NCBI GenBank assembly: GCA_963704615.1
Contig: OY969923.1
Coordinates: 1,426,001-1,490,000, forward strand
Source of the DNA: Bog-756 sp963704615
GTDB lineage: Bacteria; Actinomycetota; Acidimicrobiia; Acidimicrobiales; RAAP-2
DNA length: 64,000 bases
Reading direction: 5' to 3'
The position numbers and the translations under genes are program-made. Positions 1 to 8,319 of the stretch are shown here, in pieces (position 1 is the first letter of the stretch; every line of letters begins with the position of its first letter). The notes under the pieces are model-generated. The model was not told the DNA's origin and did no database searches. It saw nothing but the letters and a program-made list of their open reading frames with translations.

Positions 1-1
1 G

Positions 2-16
2 CATCACGGCGTGATG
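2..16. terminator. possible hairpin at window edge
   Basis: A six-base-pair inverted repeat (catcac and gtgatg) surrounds a three-base loop just before the first gene. It may be the terminator of a gene lying upstream of the window. There is no T-run, so this is weak. Confidence 0.2.
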
Positions 17-122
17 GCCGGGGATTCGATGACGATTCCGGTACCATCGTGAATCTTGTCCGTCGTGCCGGTGAGTCGGTGCCCACTACTGAGGGCGCGC
101 ATTCCGGTGCCTGGAGTAGCGA

Positions 123-1877
123 GTGGTCGCGGTGAGCCAGAGTGGGGGTCGACGGCGACGACGGTGGCTGGTGGTGACCGCCGTCGTTGTCGTCGTCGCC
201 GTTTGGGCTCTGATCCTCGGTCTGAAGACGCTGTCGGCGTATCACCATGACAAGAACGGGCTCGCCGTGCTCGAGCAGGTCAAGGCCAATCTGACGCCCG
301 GTGAGGTGACGTCGTCCACGTCGATGCGGCTCCTCGACCAGGCCCACGCCGAGTTCGCTCGTGCCCAGTCCGACCTGTCGTCTCCTCTGTTCGCTCCGAT
401 CACGATCGTGCCGGTCATCGGCCGCCAATTCCGTGAGGTGAAGGCGCTGAGCACGGCGGCGGGAACCGTCTCCCAGGTCGGCTCCTCGTTCCTCTCCCAG
501 GTGCACGGCCTTCTCGATGCACCTCATGGCGCCGGTCCGGAGCGGGTGACCTCCCTCCAACGACTGGGCAGCCTGTCGCTCGCCGCCGAGCACCAGCTGG
601 CCTCCATCGACACGGGTCCGTCTCAGGCCCTGGTGGCTCCTCTGGCGTCCAAGCGTGACGAGTTCGTCACTCAGCTGGATGACGCCCGGCTCAAGTTGAC
701 CAGGGCGGCCGGGGTGTCGGCCGCGGTGGCCACCATCCTCGAAGGACCACAGAACTACGTGGTGCTGGCGGCCAACAACGCCGAGATGAGGGCCGGGTCG
801 GGGACGTTTCTCGAAGTGGGTGAGGCGACCACGGCCCAGGGAACGGTGCACCTGGCCGACCTGGGCCCGTCCGGCGATCATTCTCTACCGGTGGGAGCGG
901 TGACCGTCACCGGTGATCTGCAGCGCAACTGGGGCTGGCTCCACCCGAGCCTCGACATGCGCAATCTGGGTCTGACACCGCAGTTCGATGTGACTGCGCC
1001 CTTGGCGGCCCGGATGTGGACGGCATCGACCGGCCAGCCGGTGGACGGGGTGATCGCCCTCGACGTGGCCGGAGTCCGGCAGCTGCTCGAGGCCACGGGT
1101 CCGGTGGAGTCCGACGGGCGCATCGTGAGCGCCGACAACGTGGAGCAGTATCTTCTCCACGACCAGTACGCGGGGCTGAACGGTGAGGTGGCCGTCTCCG
1201 GCGTTCGCCAGGATGCTCTCGGCGATCTGGCCGGGGTCGTGCTCCGTCAGCTCCAGGGCCAGTCGTCCGACATCAAGACCCTCGCCAACGCGGTATCCAG
1301 CGCCGTGACCGGTCGCCACCTGATGCTGTGGTCCAAGAACCCGGTGGATCAGGCGGCGTGGGAGGTCAGCGGGGTCAGCGGGAGCCTCACCAACCGATCG
1401 GTCGACGTGTCGTTGATCAACGTGGGTGGCAACAAGCTGGATCAGTACATGTCGGTCCAGGTCGGGGTGAGCACCACGCCGGCGGGATCCAACACGGCAG
1501 TGACGATGACCTCCCGCGTCACCAACTCGACCCCCCCAGGCCAGTCGCAGTACATCGCCGGGCCCTTTCCCGGTGTGCCGGTCGGGTACGGCGGCTACTA
1601 CGGCCTGGTGGCCGCCAATCTCCCCGCTTCCGCCACCCACATCGCCGTCACCGGTGCCGGCCCTCTGGCCGCCGACGGCGGGGAGGGCCCCACCTGGGTG
1701 GTGGCCGTTCCGGTGACCATCGCCGAGGGGGCGTCACAAACTGTGGTCATCCGTTTCGACATGCCCGGGACTCACGGTTCGATGTCCCTGGTGCCGTCGG
1801 CCCGGATCCCACCCGAGCAGTGGACGGCCGACGGCACGACCTTTGCCGACACCGCCCCCACCACGATCAGCTGGTGA
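123..1877 (+). CDS. DUF4012 membrane-anchored protein
   Basis: Predicted 584-residue protein with an Arg-rich N-terminus (residues 10-14), a single hydrophobic segment at about residues 15-34, and a long extracytoplasmic part. The body matches the DUF4012 pattern as I know it: a coiled/helical stretch followed by a section with N-A-E-M-R-A-G-S-G (about residue 218) and a later ligand-binding-like half. DUF4012 proteins commonly sit in actinobacterial cell-surface polysaccharide loci but have no settled biochemical function. The GTG at 123 is taken as start; GTG at 132 is an in-frame alternative. It stands at the left edge of the glycan locus and is convergent with the acetyltransferase that follows. 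Confidence 0.85.
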   Translation: MVAVSQSGGRRRRRWLVVTAVVVVVAVWALILGLKTLSAYHHDKNGLAVLEQVKANLTPGEVTSSTSMRLLDQAHAEFARAQSDLSSPLFAPITIVPVIGRQFREVKALSTAAGTVSQVGSSFLSQVHGLLDAPHGAGPERVTSLQRLGSLSLAAEHQLASIDTGPSQALVAPLASKRDEFVTQLDDARLKLTRAAGVSAAVATILEGPQNYVVLAANNAEMRAGSGTFLEVGEATTAQGTVHLADLGPSGDHSLPVGAVTVTGDLQRNWGWLHPSLDMRNLGLTPQFDVTAPLAARMWTASTGQPVDGVIALDVAGVRQLLEATGPVESDGRIVSADNVEQYLLHDQYAGLNGEVAVSGVRQDALGDLAGVVLRQLQGQSSDIKTLANAVSSAVTGRHLMLWSKNPVDQAAWEVSGVSGSLTNRSVDVSLINVGGNKLDQYMSVQVGVSTTPAGSNTAVTMTSRVTNSTPPGQSQYIAGPFPGVPVGYGGYYGLVAANLPASATHIAVTGAGPLAADGGEGPTWVVAVPVTIAEGASQTVVIRFDMPGTHGSMSLVPSARIPPEQWTADGTTFADTAPTTISW

Positions 1878-1911
1878 CGACCGGAACCTGGTGATCGGGC
1901 CGCGGGTCCCT

Positions 1912-2439
1912 TCAGACCGTCTCGGGTGACGCCGATCCCCGCCACACACCGCCAACGGTGACGTCCGAGGGGACGTCACCGAGCACGACCGCATTGGCCC
2001 CGATCCAGGCCCGATCGCCGATGGTCACAGGACCCAGCACCTTGGCGCCGGCGCCGATGCGCACGTTGTCGCCGATGCGGGGCTGGCCCTGGCCAACGCC
2101 GGTATGGCCGAGGGTGACTCCGTGATAGAGCACGAGATTCTGTCCGGCCACGACCTCGTGCCCGATCACGATGCCGACCGTGTGGATGATGGCGAATCCG
2201 GGCCCGAGCACGGCCGCAGGGTGGATCTCTGACCCGGCGGCGCGGATGCTGCAGGTTTCCAGCCACAGGGCCAGCGGTTGGAGACGATGATGCCAGCACC
2301 ATGCGGACAACCGGTAGAAGATGACGACCCGGAGCCGGGGATAGAGCAGCAGCCGTGCCGCCGTGCGGGCCAGAACCCGGTTACGCCCCATGCCCCAGCT
2401 CGCCGTCATGTGCCGCAGATCCTCGATCAGCGCATCCAT
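1912..2439 (-). CDS. serine O-acetyltransferase-like hexapeptide-repeat acyltransferase
   Basis: Predicted 175-residue left-handed beta-helix acetyltransferase of the CysE type. The CysE-like block is clear: I-H-P-A-A-V-L-G followed by I-I-H-T-V-G-I-V-I-G and Y-H-G-V-T-L-G, with the active-site His in the IHTVG segment, then hexapeptide repeats to the C-terminus. At 175 residues it is shorter than classical CysE because it has only a short helical N-terminal domain, like the SAT-related enzymes found in polysaccharide clusters. I start it at ATG 2439 (MDALIEDLRH), where the protein-like sequence begins; an ORF extends to 2508. In this context it may acetylate a sugar or amino sugar rather than serine. 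Confidence 0.82.
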   Translation of the reverse strand: MDALIEDLRHMTASWGMGRNRVLARTAARLLLYPRLRVVIFYRLSAWCWHHRLQPLALWLETCSIRAAGSEIHPAAVLGPGFAIIHTVGIVIGHEVVAGQNLVLYHGVTLGHTGVGQGQPRIGDNVRIGAGAKVLGPVTIGDRAWIGANAVVLGDVPSDVTVGGVWRGSASPETV

Positions 2440-2656
2440 GGTCCGTAGCTTTCTACATTGTCCGTGGTGCGGCCCGGCATTGCCGATGCCGTTATGCTCC
2501 CATTGCATTGTGAGCGGGCCTGATCGATCAGCCGGACCAGAGTCGGGCGGGGACGCCGGCGAGGCGAAACGGAAGGATCTGGGGCGCTATCTCGACGAGC
2601 GGGCCGCCGAAAGTGGGAACTCGTCGATCCCCTTCTCGAATGCGCTCCGTCCGTTC

Positions 2657-3277
2657 ATGAGCGCGGCTGTCCGGCTTCGAGCCAAGCAACTGGCCACTGC
2701 GGTCATCTCCCCTTACGCACGACGTCAGGCGCACTCGTTCGGGGGCGGGTCACCGGTGCGGCTCCATCTGGGCTCGGGCGGGAACAACCTGGACGGCTGG
2801 GTCAACATCGATCTGGTCGGGGCGCATGCCGATCTGTCCTGGGACCTGCGCCGACCGCTGCCCTTTGCTCCCGCCAGCGTCGAGGCGGTGTTCCTCGAGC
2901 ACGTGCTCGAGCACATGACCGTGGCCGACGGCATTGCCGTGCTCGGCCTCCTCCGCGATCTGCTGGTGCCCGGTGGCATCCTCCGGGTCGGGGTGCCCGA
3001 CGCTGGTCTGTACGCCACCAGCTATGTCCGCGGAGACCAGGTCCTCGACCAGCTGCGGCCCGGTCGCCCGACCCGGATGCTGGCGCTGGGCGAGGTCTTC
3101 CAGGAGCACGGGCACGTCTCGGCCTGGGATGGTGAGACCCTGTGCCTGGCCGTCACTGAGGCCGGTTACGAGGGTGCCACGGTGATGCCGGGCGGGACCT
3201 CGAAGATCTCCCCGGCGCCGGACAGCAAGGCGCGTATTCCCGAGACCGTCTACGTGGAGGCAATCGCCCCGTCCTGA
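2657..3277 (+). CDS. SAM-dependent methyltransferase (class I)
   Basis: Predicted 206-residue class I methyltransferase. The glycine-rich SAM motif is L-H-L-G-S-G-G-N-N-L-D-G-W-V-N-I-D, and E-H-V-L-E-H-M is the usual post-motif segment. This is the variant often seen beside glycosyltransferases in surface-polysaccharide loci, where it may methylate a sugar or lipid-linked intermediate. ATG 2657 gives a protein that begins right at the usual N-terminus; the frame stays open upstream and GTG 2510 is a possible alternative adding 49 residues. Neither start has a convincing ribosome-binding site. It is divergent from the acetyltransferase on the minus strand. Confidence 0.8.
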   Translation: MSAAVRLRAKQLATAVISPYARRQAHSFGGGSPVRLHLGSGGNNLDGWVNIDLVGAHADLSWDLRRPLPFAPASVEAVFLEHVLEHMTVADGIAVLGLLRDLLVPGGILRVGVPDAGLYATSYVRGDQVLDQLRPGRPTRMLALGEVFQEHGHVSAWDGETLCLAVTEAGYEGATVMPGGTSKISPAPDSKARIPETVYVEAIAPS

Positions 3278-3355
3278 CCGCGAGGCGGCCCGACGAGCGG
3301 ATGCGAGCGCACCCCGGAGCCCGTCGGAGCGGATACCACCCATTAGGGTTGACAG

Positions 3356-3985
3356 GTGGCCACTTCTTCCCCCGAACGAGCTGTTCAGGGTCGACACCTC
3401 AACCGGGCTACCGAGTATGGCGTGTTCCCTTGGGCCCGGGGCTACCTGCGTCGTCGCCTCGGCCTGGCCTGGATGCGTCTCCGGTATCCGCGGATCCATT
3501 TCGGGCCCCTGTGCGACATCCGCCGCGGGGCGCGTCTGTCAGTGGCCCGCGGGGCCTCGGTGCGCTTCGGAGCCGGCTGTGTGCTCGATGACGGATTCAC
3601 CCTCGAGGCTCGGGGCCGGCTGGAGGTGGGAGACCGGACGGTCTTCGGGCACCACTGCACCGTGGCGGTGGACGAGAGCGTGGTGATCGGCACTAACTGT
3701 CTCATCGCCGAAATGGTGTCGATACGTGATCACGACCATGCCTTCTCCTCCACGGATGTCGACATCATCGACCAGGGTCGGGAGACGGCACCGGTCACCA
3801 TCGGCGACAACGTGTGGATCGGGGCCAAGGCCACGATCACCAAAGACGTGTCCATCGGGGGCAATGCCGTCGTCGGTGCCCATGCCGTGGTGACAGGGGA
3901 CATTCCCGGCGACTGCGTCGCTGTGGGCATCCCGGCCCGGGTCATCCGCACCCGCGGGCTCGGAAGCCGTCCGACCCCGGATTAG
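3356..3985 (+). CDS. hexapeptide-repeat acyltransferase (maltose/galactoside acetyltransferase-like)
   Basis: Predicted 209-residue left-handed beta-helix protein. The C-terminal half carries the sugar O-acetyltransferase signature: I-R-D-H-D-H-A-F, then P-V-T-I-G-D-N-V-W-I-G-A-K-A-T-I with hexapeptide coils, ending V-A-V-G-I-P-A-R-V-I. The DHDH segment holds the catalytic His of this family. The start is GTG 3356. It probably O-acetylates a sugar of the surface polysaccharide made by this locus. It converges with the first giant glycosidase gene; only 22 bases separate the two stop codons. Confidence 0.85.
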   Translation: MATSSPERAVQGRHLNRATEYGVFPWARGYLRRRLGLAWMRLRYPRIHFGPLCDIRRGARLSVARGASVRFGAGCVLDDGFTLEARGRLEVGDRTVFGHHCTVAVDESVVIGTNCLIAEMVSIRDHDHAFSSTDVDIIDQGRETAPVTIGDNVWIGAKATITKDVSIGGNAVVGAHAVVTGDIPGDCVAVGIPARVIRTRGLGSRPTPD

Positions 3986-4007
3986 GTCAGAACCCGACCG
4001 GTTCCGA

Positions 4008-7000
4008 TCACTGCGCCGTTCCCATCCGGGTGATGGCAGCCATTGCCGCTCCACGGCTCGGGTTGGTGACGGAGCCGAGGTTGACGGCGTCCCCAAAGGG
4101 GTGGACGGTTCCATCCTTTTCCACCAGCCAGTAGCCGCGGCCGTCGGAAGTGGCCGCCATGCCCACGATGGGCGTGTCTATTGTGGAGGACGTCGTCGAT
4201 TGATGGGTGCTGGCGTCTCCGAAGGGGTAGACCACTCCGGCGGACGACACCAGCCAGTAGCCGCGCCCGCCCGGAGTGGCAGCCATGCCCACGATGGGCT
4301 CATCCAACGGGAGCGAGGCCGCCGAGCCATAGAACTTGGCGTCCCCGGCGCTGAAGACTCCACCGTCGGCGGCCGCCAGCCAGTAACCGCGGCCGTCGGG
4401 AGAGCCAGCGATGGCCACGATGGGTTTGTCGAGATGGAGGTCGGCGGGCGAGCCCCAGGAGCGGGCGTTACCGAACGGATAGACATTGCCGTCGGATGCC
4501 ACCAGCCAGTAGCCGTGGCCGTCGGGAGTGGCGGCCATGCCCACGATGGGCCGGCTGAGTTGGAGCCCTGCCGTCGAGCCGTAGGACTGGGCGTTTCCGA
4601 ATGGGTACACATGTCCGGTGGACGAGACCAGCCAGTAGCCGCGCCCACCGTGTGTGGCCGCCGTCCCCACAATGTCACCCTTCAGGTTGGTGACACGACC
4701 TTCCCCGGCCAGGCGGGTGTGTCCGAAGGTGAACACCTGACCTTGCGAGGTGACCACCCAGTATCCGCTGGCATGACCGGTGTGGCTGGGCAACGTCGTC
4801 GTGGTGGTCGTGGTGGTGGTGGTCGTCGTTGTCGTCGTGGTCGGTGGGGGACCCGAGCCACCTGAGGTCAGCGGGGTCAGTCCGGACCCGTTGATCTGGC
4901 TGGCGTTGTCGGACCCGGCGTAGACCTGGAGGGCGTGCAGGTAGGCGGGCTCGGGGTTGGTGGGGGACCACCAGGGCGGCACCCCGCCCCCGTAGTAGCC
5001 GCCGAAGTTGACCTCGGTGACGTTGACCTCGACGGCGGTGGCCACCACCGGGTCGAAGGACACCTGGAGCTCGTGGTTGCGGTATTGGTCGGTCACCGCG
5101 TCGAGCGTGGTCCATCCGTTGCCGGGCTCGTCCACCGAGACGGTGTAGTCGCGCAGGCCCGCGGCCGTGCTCCCCACCGAGTGGGTGTCGACCACGATCC
5201 GGTTGATGGTCTGGGCCCCGGCCAGGGTCACGGTCAGGCTGGGGGTGGAGTCCCCCGACGAGGAGCTCCAGTAGCCCGAGGTGGTCGACCCGGAGATGGC
5301 CGCCGCCGCATTCCCCGAGGAGGCCGAGGCGGTGGCCCCGTCCGAGGACGTGGCCAGGTTGGTCCCGTAGGTCTCGGTCGGTCCGACGGTGAGGGCGTCG
5401 CCCGTCGGGTAGGCGATGTAGGTGACCTGGTCGGAGACGGGCAGGCTGTAGGCGGTGCCCGAGGTGACCGAGGTGGTGGTGGTGTTGCCGAACTCGTCGG
5501 TCACCGTCACCGGAACCGAGCCGCCGCCGGGGGCGTTGACCGTCACCGTGCCGGTGACGTCCAGCCCGTCGGACCACACCGCGGCCAGGTCGGTCTTCCC
5601 GCCGGTCTGGGGACCGAAGGAAGCCTCGTAGGTCTGGGGGATCCCGGTGCTGGGCATGGACACGTAGGGCCGCCCGGCGATCTGGCTGGCGGCCTCCATG
5701 GTGGCCAACGCCGAGGGCTTCACGTAGTCGTCGGTGCTGGTGGCCTGGATCAAGGAGAACGACACCCCGTCGTTCCCCCAGGAGCCCTCGTCGTAGAAGT
5801 AGTTCCACACCGGGATGTTGAGTGCCTTCATCCAGATCATGGTCCGGGCCAGGATGTTGGCCTGGTTGAGGTAGTTGTAGTCACCGTCGCTCCACCACCC
5901 GACCTCGGTGAACCACAGGGGCTTGCCCTCGAGGATCTGCTCCAGCTGGCTGACCTGGGTCTGCATGCCGTCTTCTTCGAAGGAGTCGTTGTTGCCGGTG
6001 TAGGGGTGGATGGCGGCCACGTCCATGTAGTTGAGACCGCCCGCCGTGATCAGCTGTTGCCACCAGGACTCCACCGGCTCCAGGGTCGATCCGCCGATGA
6101 CCGTGGAGCTGGTCCCCGGCTCCACCGCCTTGACCGCCTGGTAGAAGGGCTCGAGCACCTGGGTGACGTAGTTGGCGGCGTTGGACCACCCGGTGTTGTT
6201 CGACTCGTTCCACGGCTCCCACATGGTCACCGGGGCGCACCCCGAACAACCCGAGGGGGGGTTGGAGTAGTAGCCCACCAGGGCCTGGATGTCCCCTTTC
6301 CACCACCCGTTGGAGACGAGGACCGGAGAGACGGAGTCACCCCCGCCGATCTGGACCCAGAAGGCCACGTGGTCGGCCACCCCCTCGGCTGCCGCCTGGA
6401 AGTAGCTGGTCGGTGCGTTGGTAAAGGACATGGCGGCGGGCCCACAGGTGGCTGCCGTCGGGGCCGAGGCGTTGCAGTGGGGCAAGAAGTTGCTCCAGCT
6501 GAACGAGAGTGCCCGTTCCCCGTTCAGGCCCAGCTGGGCGTTGAGGGCCACCCCTCTCGGATCGGCCGGTCCACCCGAGCCGGCCCCGGCGGGCAGGCTG
6601 TTCAGGTTCAGGTTGTCGCCGCTCGCCCCGACCGTGTAGGGCATACAGGTGGTCCCCAGCTGGGTCGGAGGGTCGGTGCTGGTGTCGACCAGCGAGGCTT
6701 GGACCAGATAGGGGCCGGGTTGCTGGTCGGCGGCCGGGAGGGTCAAAGGGATGCTGGCCAGAGCGGTGGCGGTGGCGGGGAGGTTGAGGGTGGTCGCCGT
6801 CGGCACCGTCTCGGCGTTGAGCGAGGCGTCATTCTCCACCGAGTAGTCGAGCTGGAGGTGGGAGGCCTCCGCCACCCACCACGGATCGAAGTTGGCGGTC
6901 ACCGAAGGGGTGGTCCCGGGGGCGAAGTAGTTGCCGGTGGCCGACGAGGACAGGCCTGCTCCCCATCCGAGGGAGTCGATGGGCACCCGGACCGCGTCGA

Positions 7001-8102
7001 GGTAGGCGGTGAGGGTGGACATCGAGACGGTCGAGATGGTGTCGGAGCCGTTGTCGAAGGGCGGGCCCCCCTGGTAGAAGAAGGTGGAGCCGACCAGATA
7101 GAAGTTGTCGCCGCCCATGGTGAGCACGGCCGCCCCGAGGCTGTTCTCACCGAGGGTGGTGTTGCCCTCGAGGTAGCCCTTGGGGCTGGTCTCCTCGATG
7201 GTGTTGAGCGGGTCGGCCGTGTAGATGGTCCCATCGGGGCCCTGGGTGGCCTGGGCCGGGTAGTAGAACTGGGATCCCGAGCCGGTGTGGACCCCGGCCC
7301 CTTTGGTGTGGCTCGAGCCGAACGAGGACAGCACCGCCCCGCTGGCATTCAGCGTGTCCACATAGCCGTTGCCCGAGACGAGCAGGTTGCCGTCGCTCTC
7401 TTGGGTGACGTAGTCGAAGTTGTCGAAGTAGGGGAAGGACCCGCTCACCGCCCCGGTGGTCTGGTTGACTTCCTCGCTGCCCGAGGTGTTCTCGATCACG
7501 CTGACCCACAGCTGCCACCCCGAGCCCGAGCCCACCGAGAAGATCCCGGTGGGATCACCGAGGGTCGTGTTGGTCCACACCTCGGCCCCGCTGGCGGTGA
7601 ACTTCTCGATCTCCCCGAACTTGTTGGCGTTGTAGTACCCGTAGGTGGCGAGGTAGATGTTGCCCTGGGGGTCGATGACCGGGGCGGAGATGTCGAAGCC
7701 ACCGACGAAGGCGGAGGGCAGAGCGAAAGAGCTCACCTCACTGCCGGACAGGGTGTAGGTGATCAACTGGCTTCCGGTGTCCACGTAGAGATTGGACGAG
7801 GTGGCGGTGAAGTTGATCACCCCACCCGGCGGTGTGATCAGGGTGCTGGTCGGATTGGCGGGCAGGCTGGCCTCGGGCCCGAGGGTGCCCGTCGGGTCGG
7901 GGGCGTCACAGATCGGGCTCACCTCGGCGGCGGTGGGGGCGGCCACGCTGCCGGGGATCTGAGGGGTCGGGGCACTGGCCTCTCCCGGACCGCTGAGGCC
8001 GACGAGAAGTAGGGGAATGGTGACCAGGGCGGCCACCGCCAGGGCGAGGACCGTTCGGCCTCGGGGCGTGACACTGTCATCAGGGAAATGCAGGGGGGAC
8101 AC
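4008..8102 (-). CDS. giant secreted clan GH-A glycosidase-like protein, copy 1
   Basis: Predicted 1364-residue exported protein. Order: signal peptide (about 1-43), an N-terminal NHL/beta-propeller-like region (about 60-400), and a TIM-barrel glycosidase region (about 540-830). The W-E-P-W-N-E motif near residue 628 gives the Asn-Glu acid/base pair, and W-F-T-E-V-G-W near 732 gives the likely nucleophile, as in clan GH-A. An F5/8-type-C/CBM32-like domain (about 915-1060), a Thr-only linker and six divergent 42-residue GYWLV-type repeats (1110-1364) follow. GTG 8102 is the start. The core is nearly identical to the next gene. The likely role is hydrolysis or remodelling of the polysaccharide made here; the substrate is unknown. 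Confidence 0.8.
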   Translation of the reverse strand: MSPLHFPDDSVTPRGRTVLALAVAALVTIPLLLVGLSGPGEASAPTPQIPGSVAAPTAAEVSPICDAPDPTGTLGPEASLPANPTSTLITPPGGVINFTATSSNLYVDTGSQLITYTLSGSEVSSFALPSAFVGGFDISAPVIDPQGNIYLATYGYYNANKFGEIEKFTASGAEVWTNTTLGDPTGIFSVGSGSGWQLWVSVIENTSGSEEVNQTTGAVSGSFPYFDNFDYVTQESDGNLLVSGNGYVDTLNASGAVLSSFGSSHTKGAGVHTGSGSQFYYPAQATQGPDGTIYTADPLNTIEETSPKGYLEGNTTLGENSLGAAVLTMGGDNFYLVGSTFFYQGGPPFDNGSDTISTVSMSTLTAYLDAVRVPIDSLGWGAGLSSSATGNYFAPGTTPSVTANFDPWWVAEASHLQLDYSVENDASLNAETVPTATTLNLPATATALASIPLTLPAADQQPGPYLVQASLVDTSTDPPTQLGTTCMPYTVGASGDNLNLNSLPAGAGSGGPADPRGVALNAQLGLNGERALSFSWSNFLPHCNASAPTAATCGPAAMSFTNAPTSYFQAAAEGVADHVAFWVQIGGGDSVSPVLVSNGWWKGDIQALVGYYSNPPSGCSGCAPVTMWEPWNESNNTGWSNAANYVTQVLEPFYQAVKAVEPGTSSTVIGGSTLEPVESWWQQLITAGGLNYMDVAAIHPYTGNNDSFEEDGMQTQVSQLEQILEGKPLWFTEVGWWSDGDYNYLNQANILARTMIWMKALNIPVWNYFYDEGSWGNDGVSFSLIQATSTDDYVKPSALATMEAASQIAGRPYVSMPSTGIPQTYEASFGPQTGGKTDLAAVWSDGLDVTGTVTVNAPGGGSVPVTVTDEFGNTTTTSVTSGTAYSLPVSDQVTYIAYPTGDALTVGPTETYGTNLATSSDGATASASSGNAAAAISGSTTSGYWSSSSGDSTPSLTVTLAGAQTINRIVVDTHSVGSTAAGLRDYTVSVDEPGNGWTTLDAVTDQYRNHELQVSFDPVVATAVEVNVTEVNFGGYYGGGVPPWWSPTNPEPAYLHALQVYAGSDNASQINGSGLTPLTSGGSGPPPTTTTTTTTTTTTTTTTLPSHTGHASGYWVVTSQGQVFTFGHTRLAGEGRVTNLKGDIVGTAATHGGRGYWLVSSTGHVYPFGNAQSYGSTAGLQLSRPIVGMAATPDGHGYWLVASDGNVYPFGNARSWGSPADLHLDKPIVAIAGSPDGRGYWLAAADGGVFSAGDAKFYGSAASLPLDEPIVGMAATPGGRGYWLVSSAGVVYPFGDASTHQSTTSSTIDTPIVGMAATSDGRGYWLVEKDGTVHPFGDAVNLGSVTNPSRGAAMAAITRMGTAQ
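4813..7979. repeat. 3.17-kb direct repeat, copy A (with 9419-12585)
   Basis: Positions 4813-7979 equal 9419-12585 with a constant offset of 4606 and no indel. The only mismatch I found is 5280 (G) versus 9886 (A), silent in the glycosidase frame. Translations of both strands agree except at that site, so few other differences can exist. The repeat ends inside the signal-peptide junction on one side and in the Thr-codon linker on the other. Confidence 0.95.
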
Positions 8103-8291
8103 AACGATGCGTGATTGTTACCCGAGAGAGTGTCCCGGTTTGTGTCGTTCTCGTAATTACTGTGTGAAGTCCGTTCACCCAGGTCCAATCGACCAGGTAA
8201 ATCGGGTAAAACCGACCGGAGAAATGATGTATTTCGTCTCACTCTCCGTGGCTCGATGAACTGGATACGAGACGTTTGTCACTGGGTCAAG

Positions 8292-8315
8292 CCGTCCCGC
8301 CGAGGGGAGGGACGG
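8292..8315 (-). terminator. possible terminator hairpin after copy 2 glycosidase
   Basis: A seven-base-pair inverted repeat (ccgtccc and gggacgg) with a ten-base loop lies just past the stop codon of the copy 2 gene (minus strand). No T-run follows, so this is only a candidate. Confidence 0.3.
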
Positions 8316-8319
8316 TGGT

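Noticed and set aside
4935..8012. 1025-residue open frame on the plus strand opposite glycosidase copy 1 (and 9541-12735 opposite copy 2)
   Set aside because: Val/Gly/Arg-rich translation with no domain; it is the antisense frame of a strongly GC3-biased gene. Its repetition is explained by the direct repeat.
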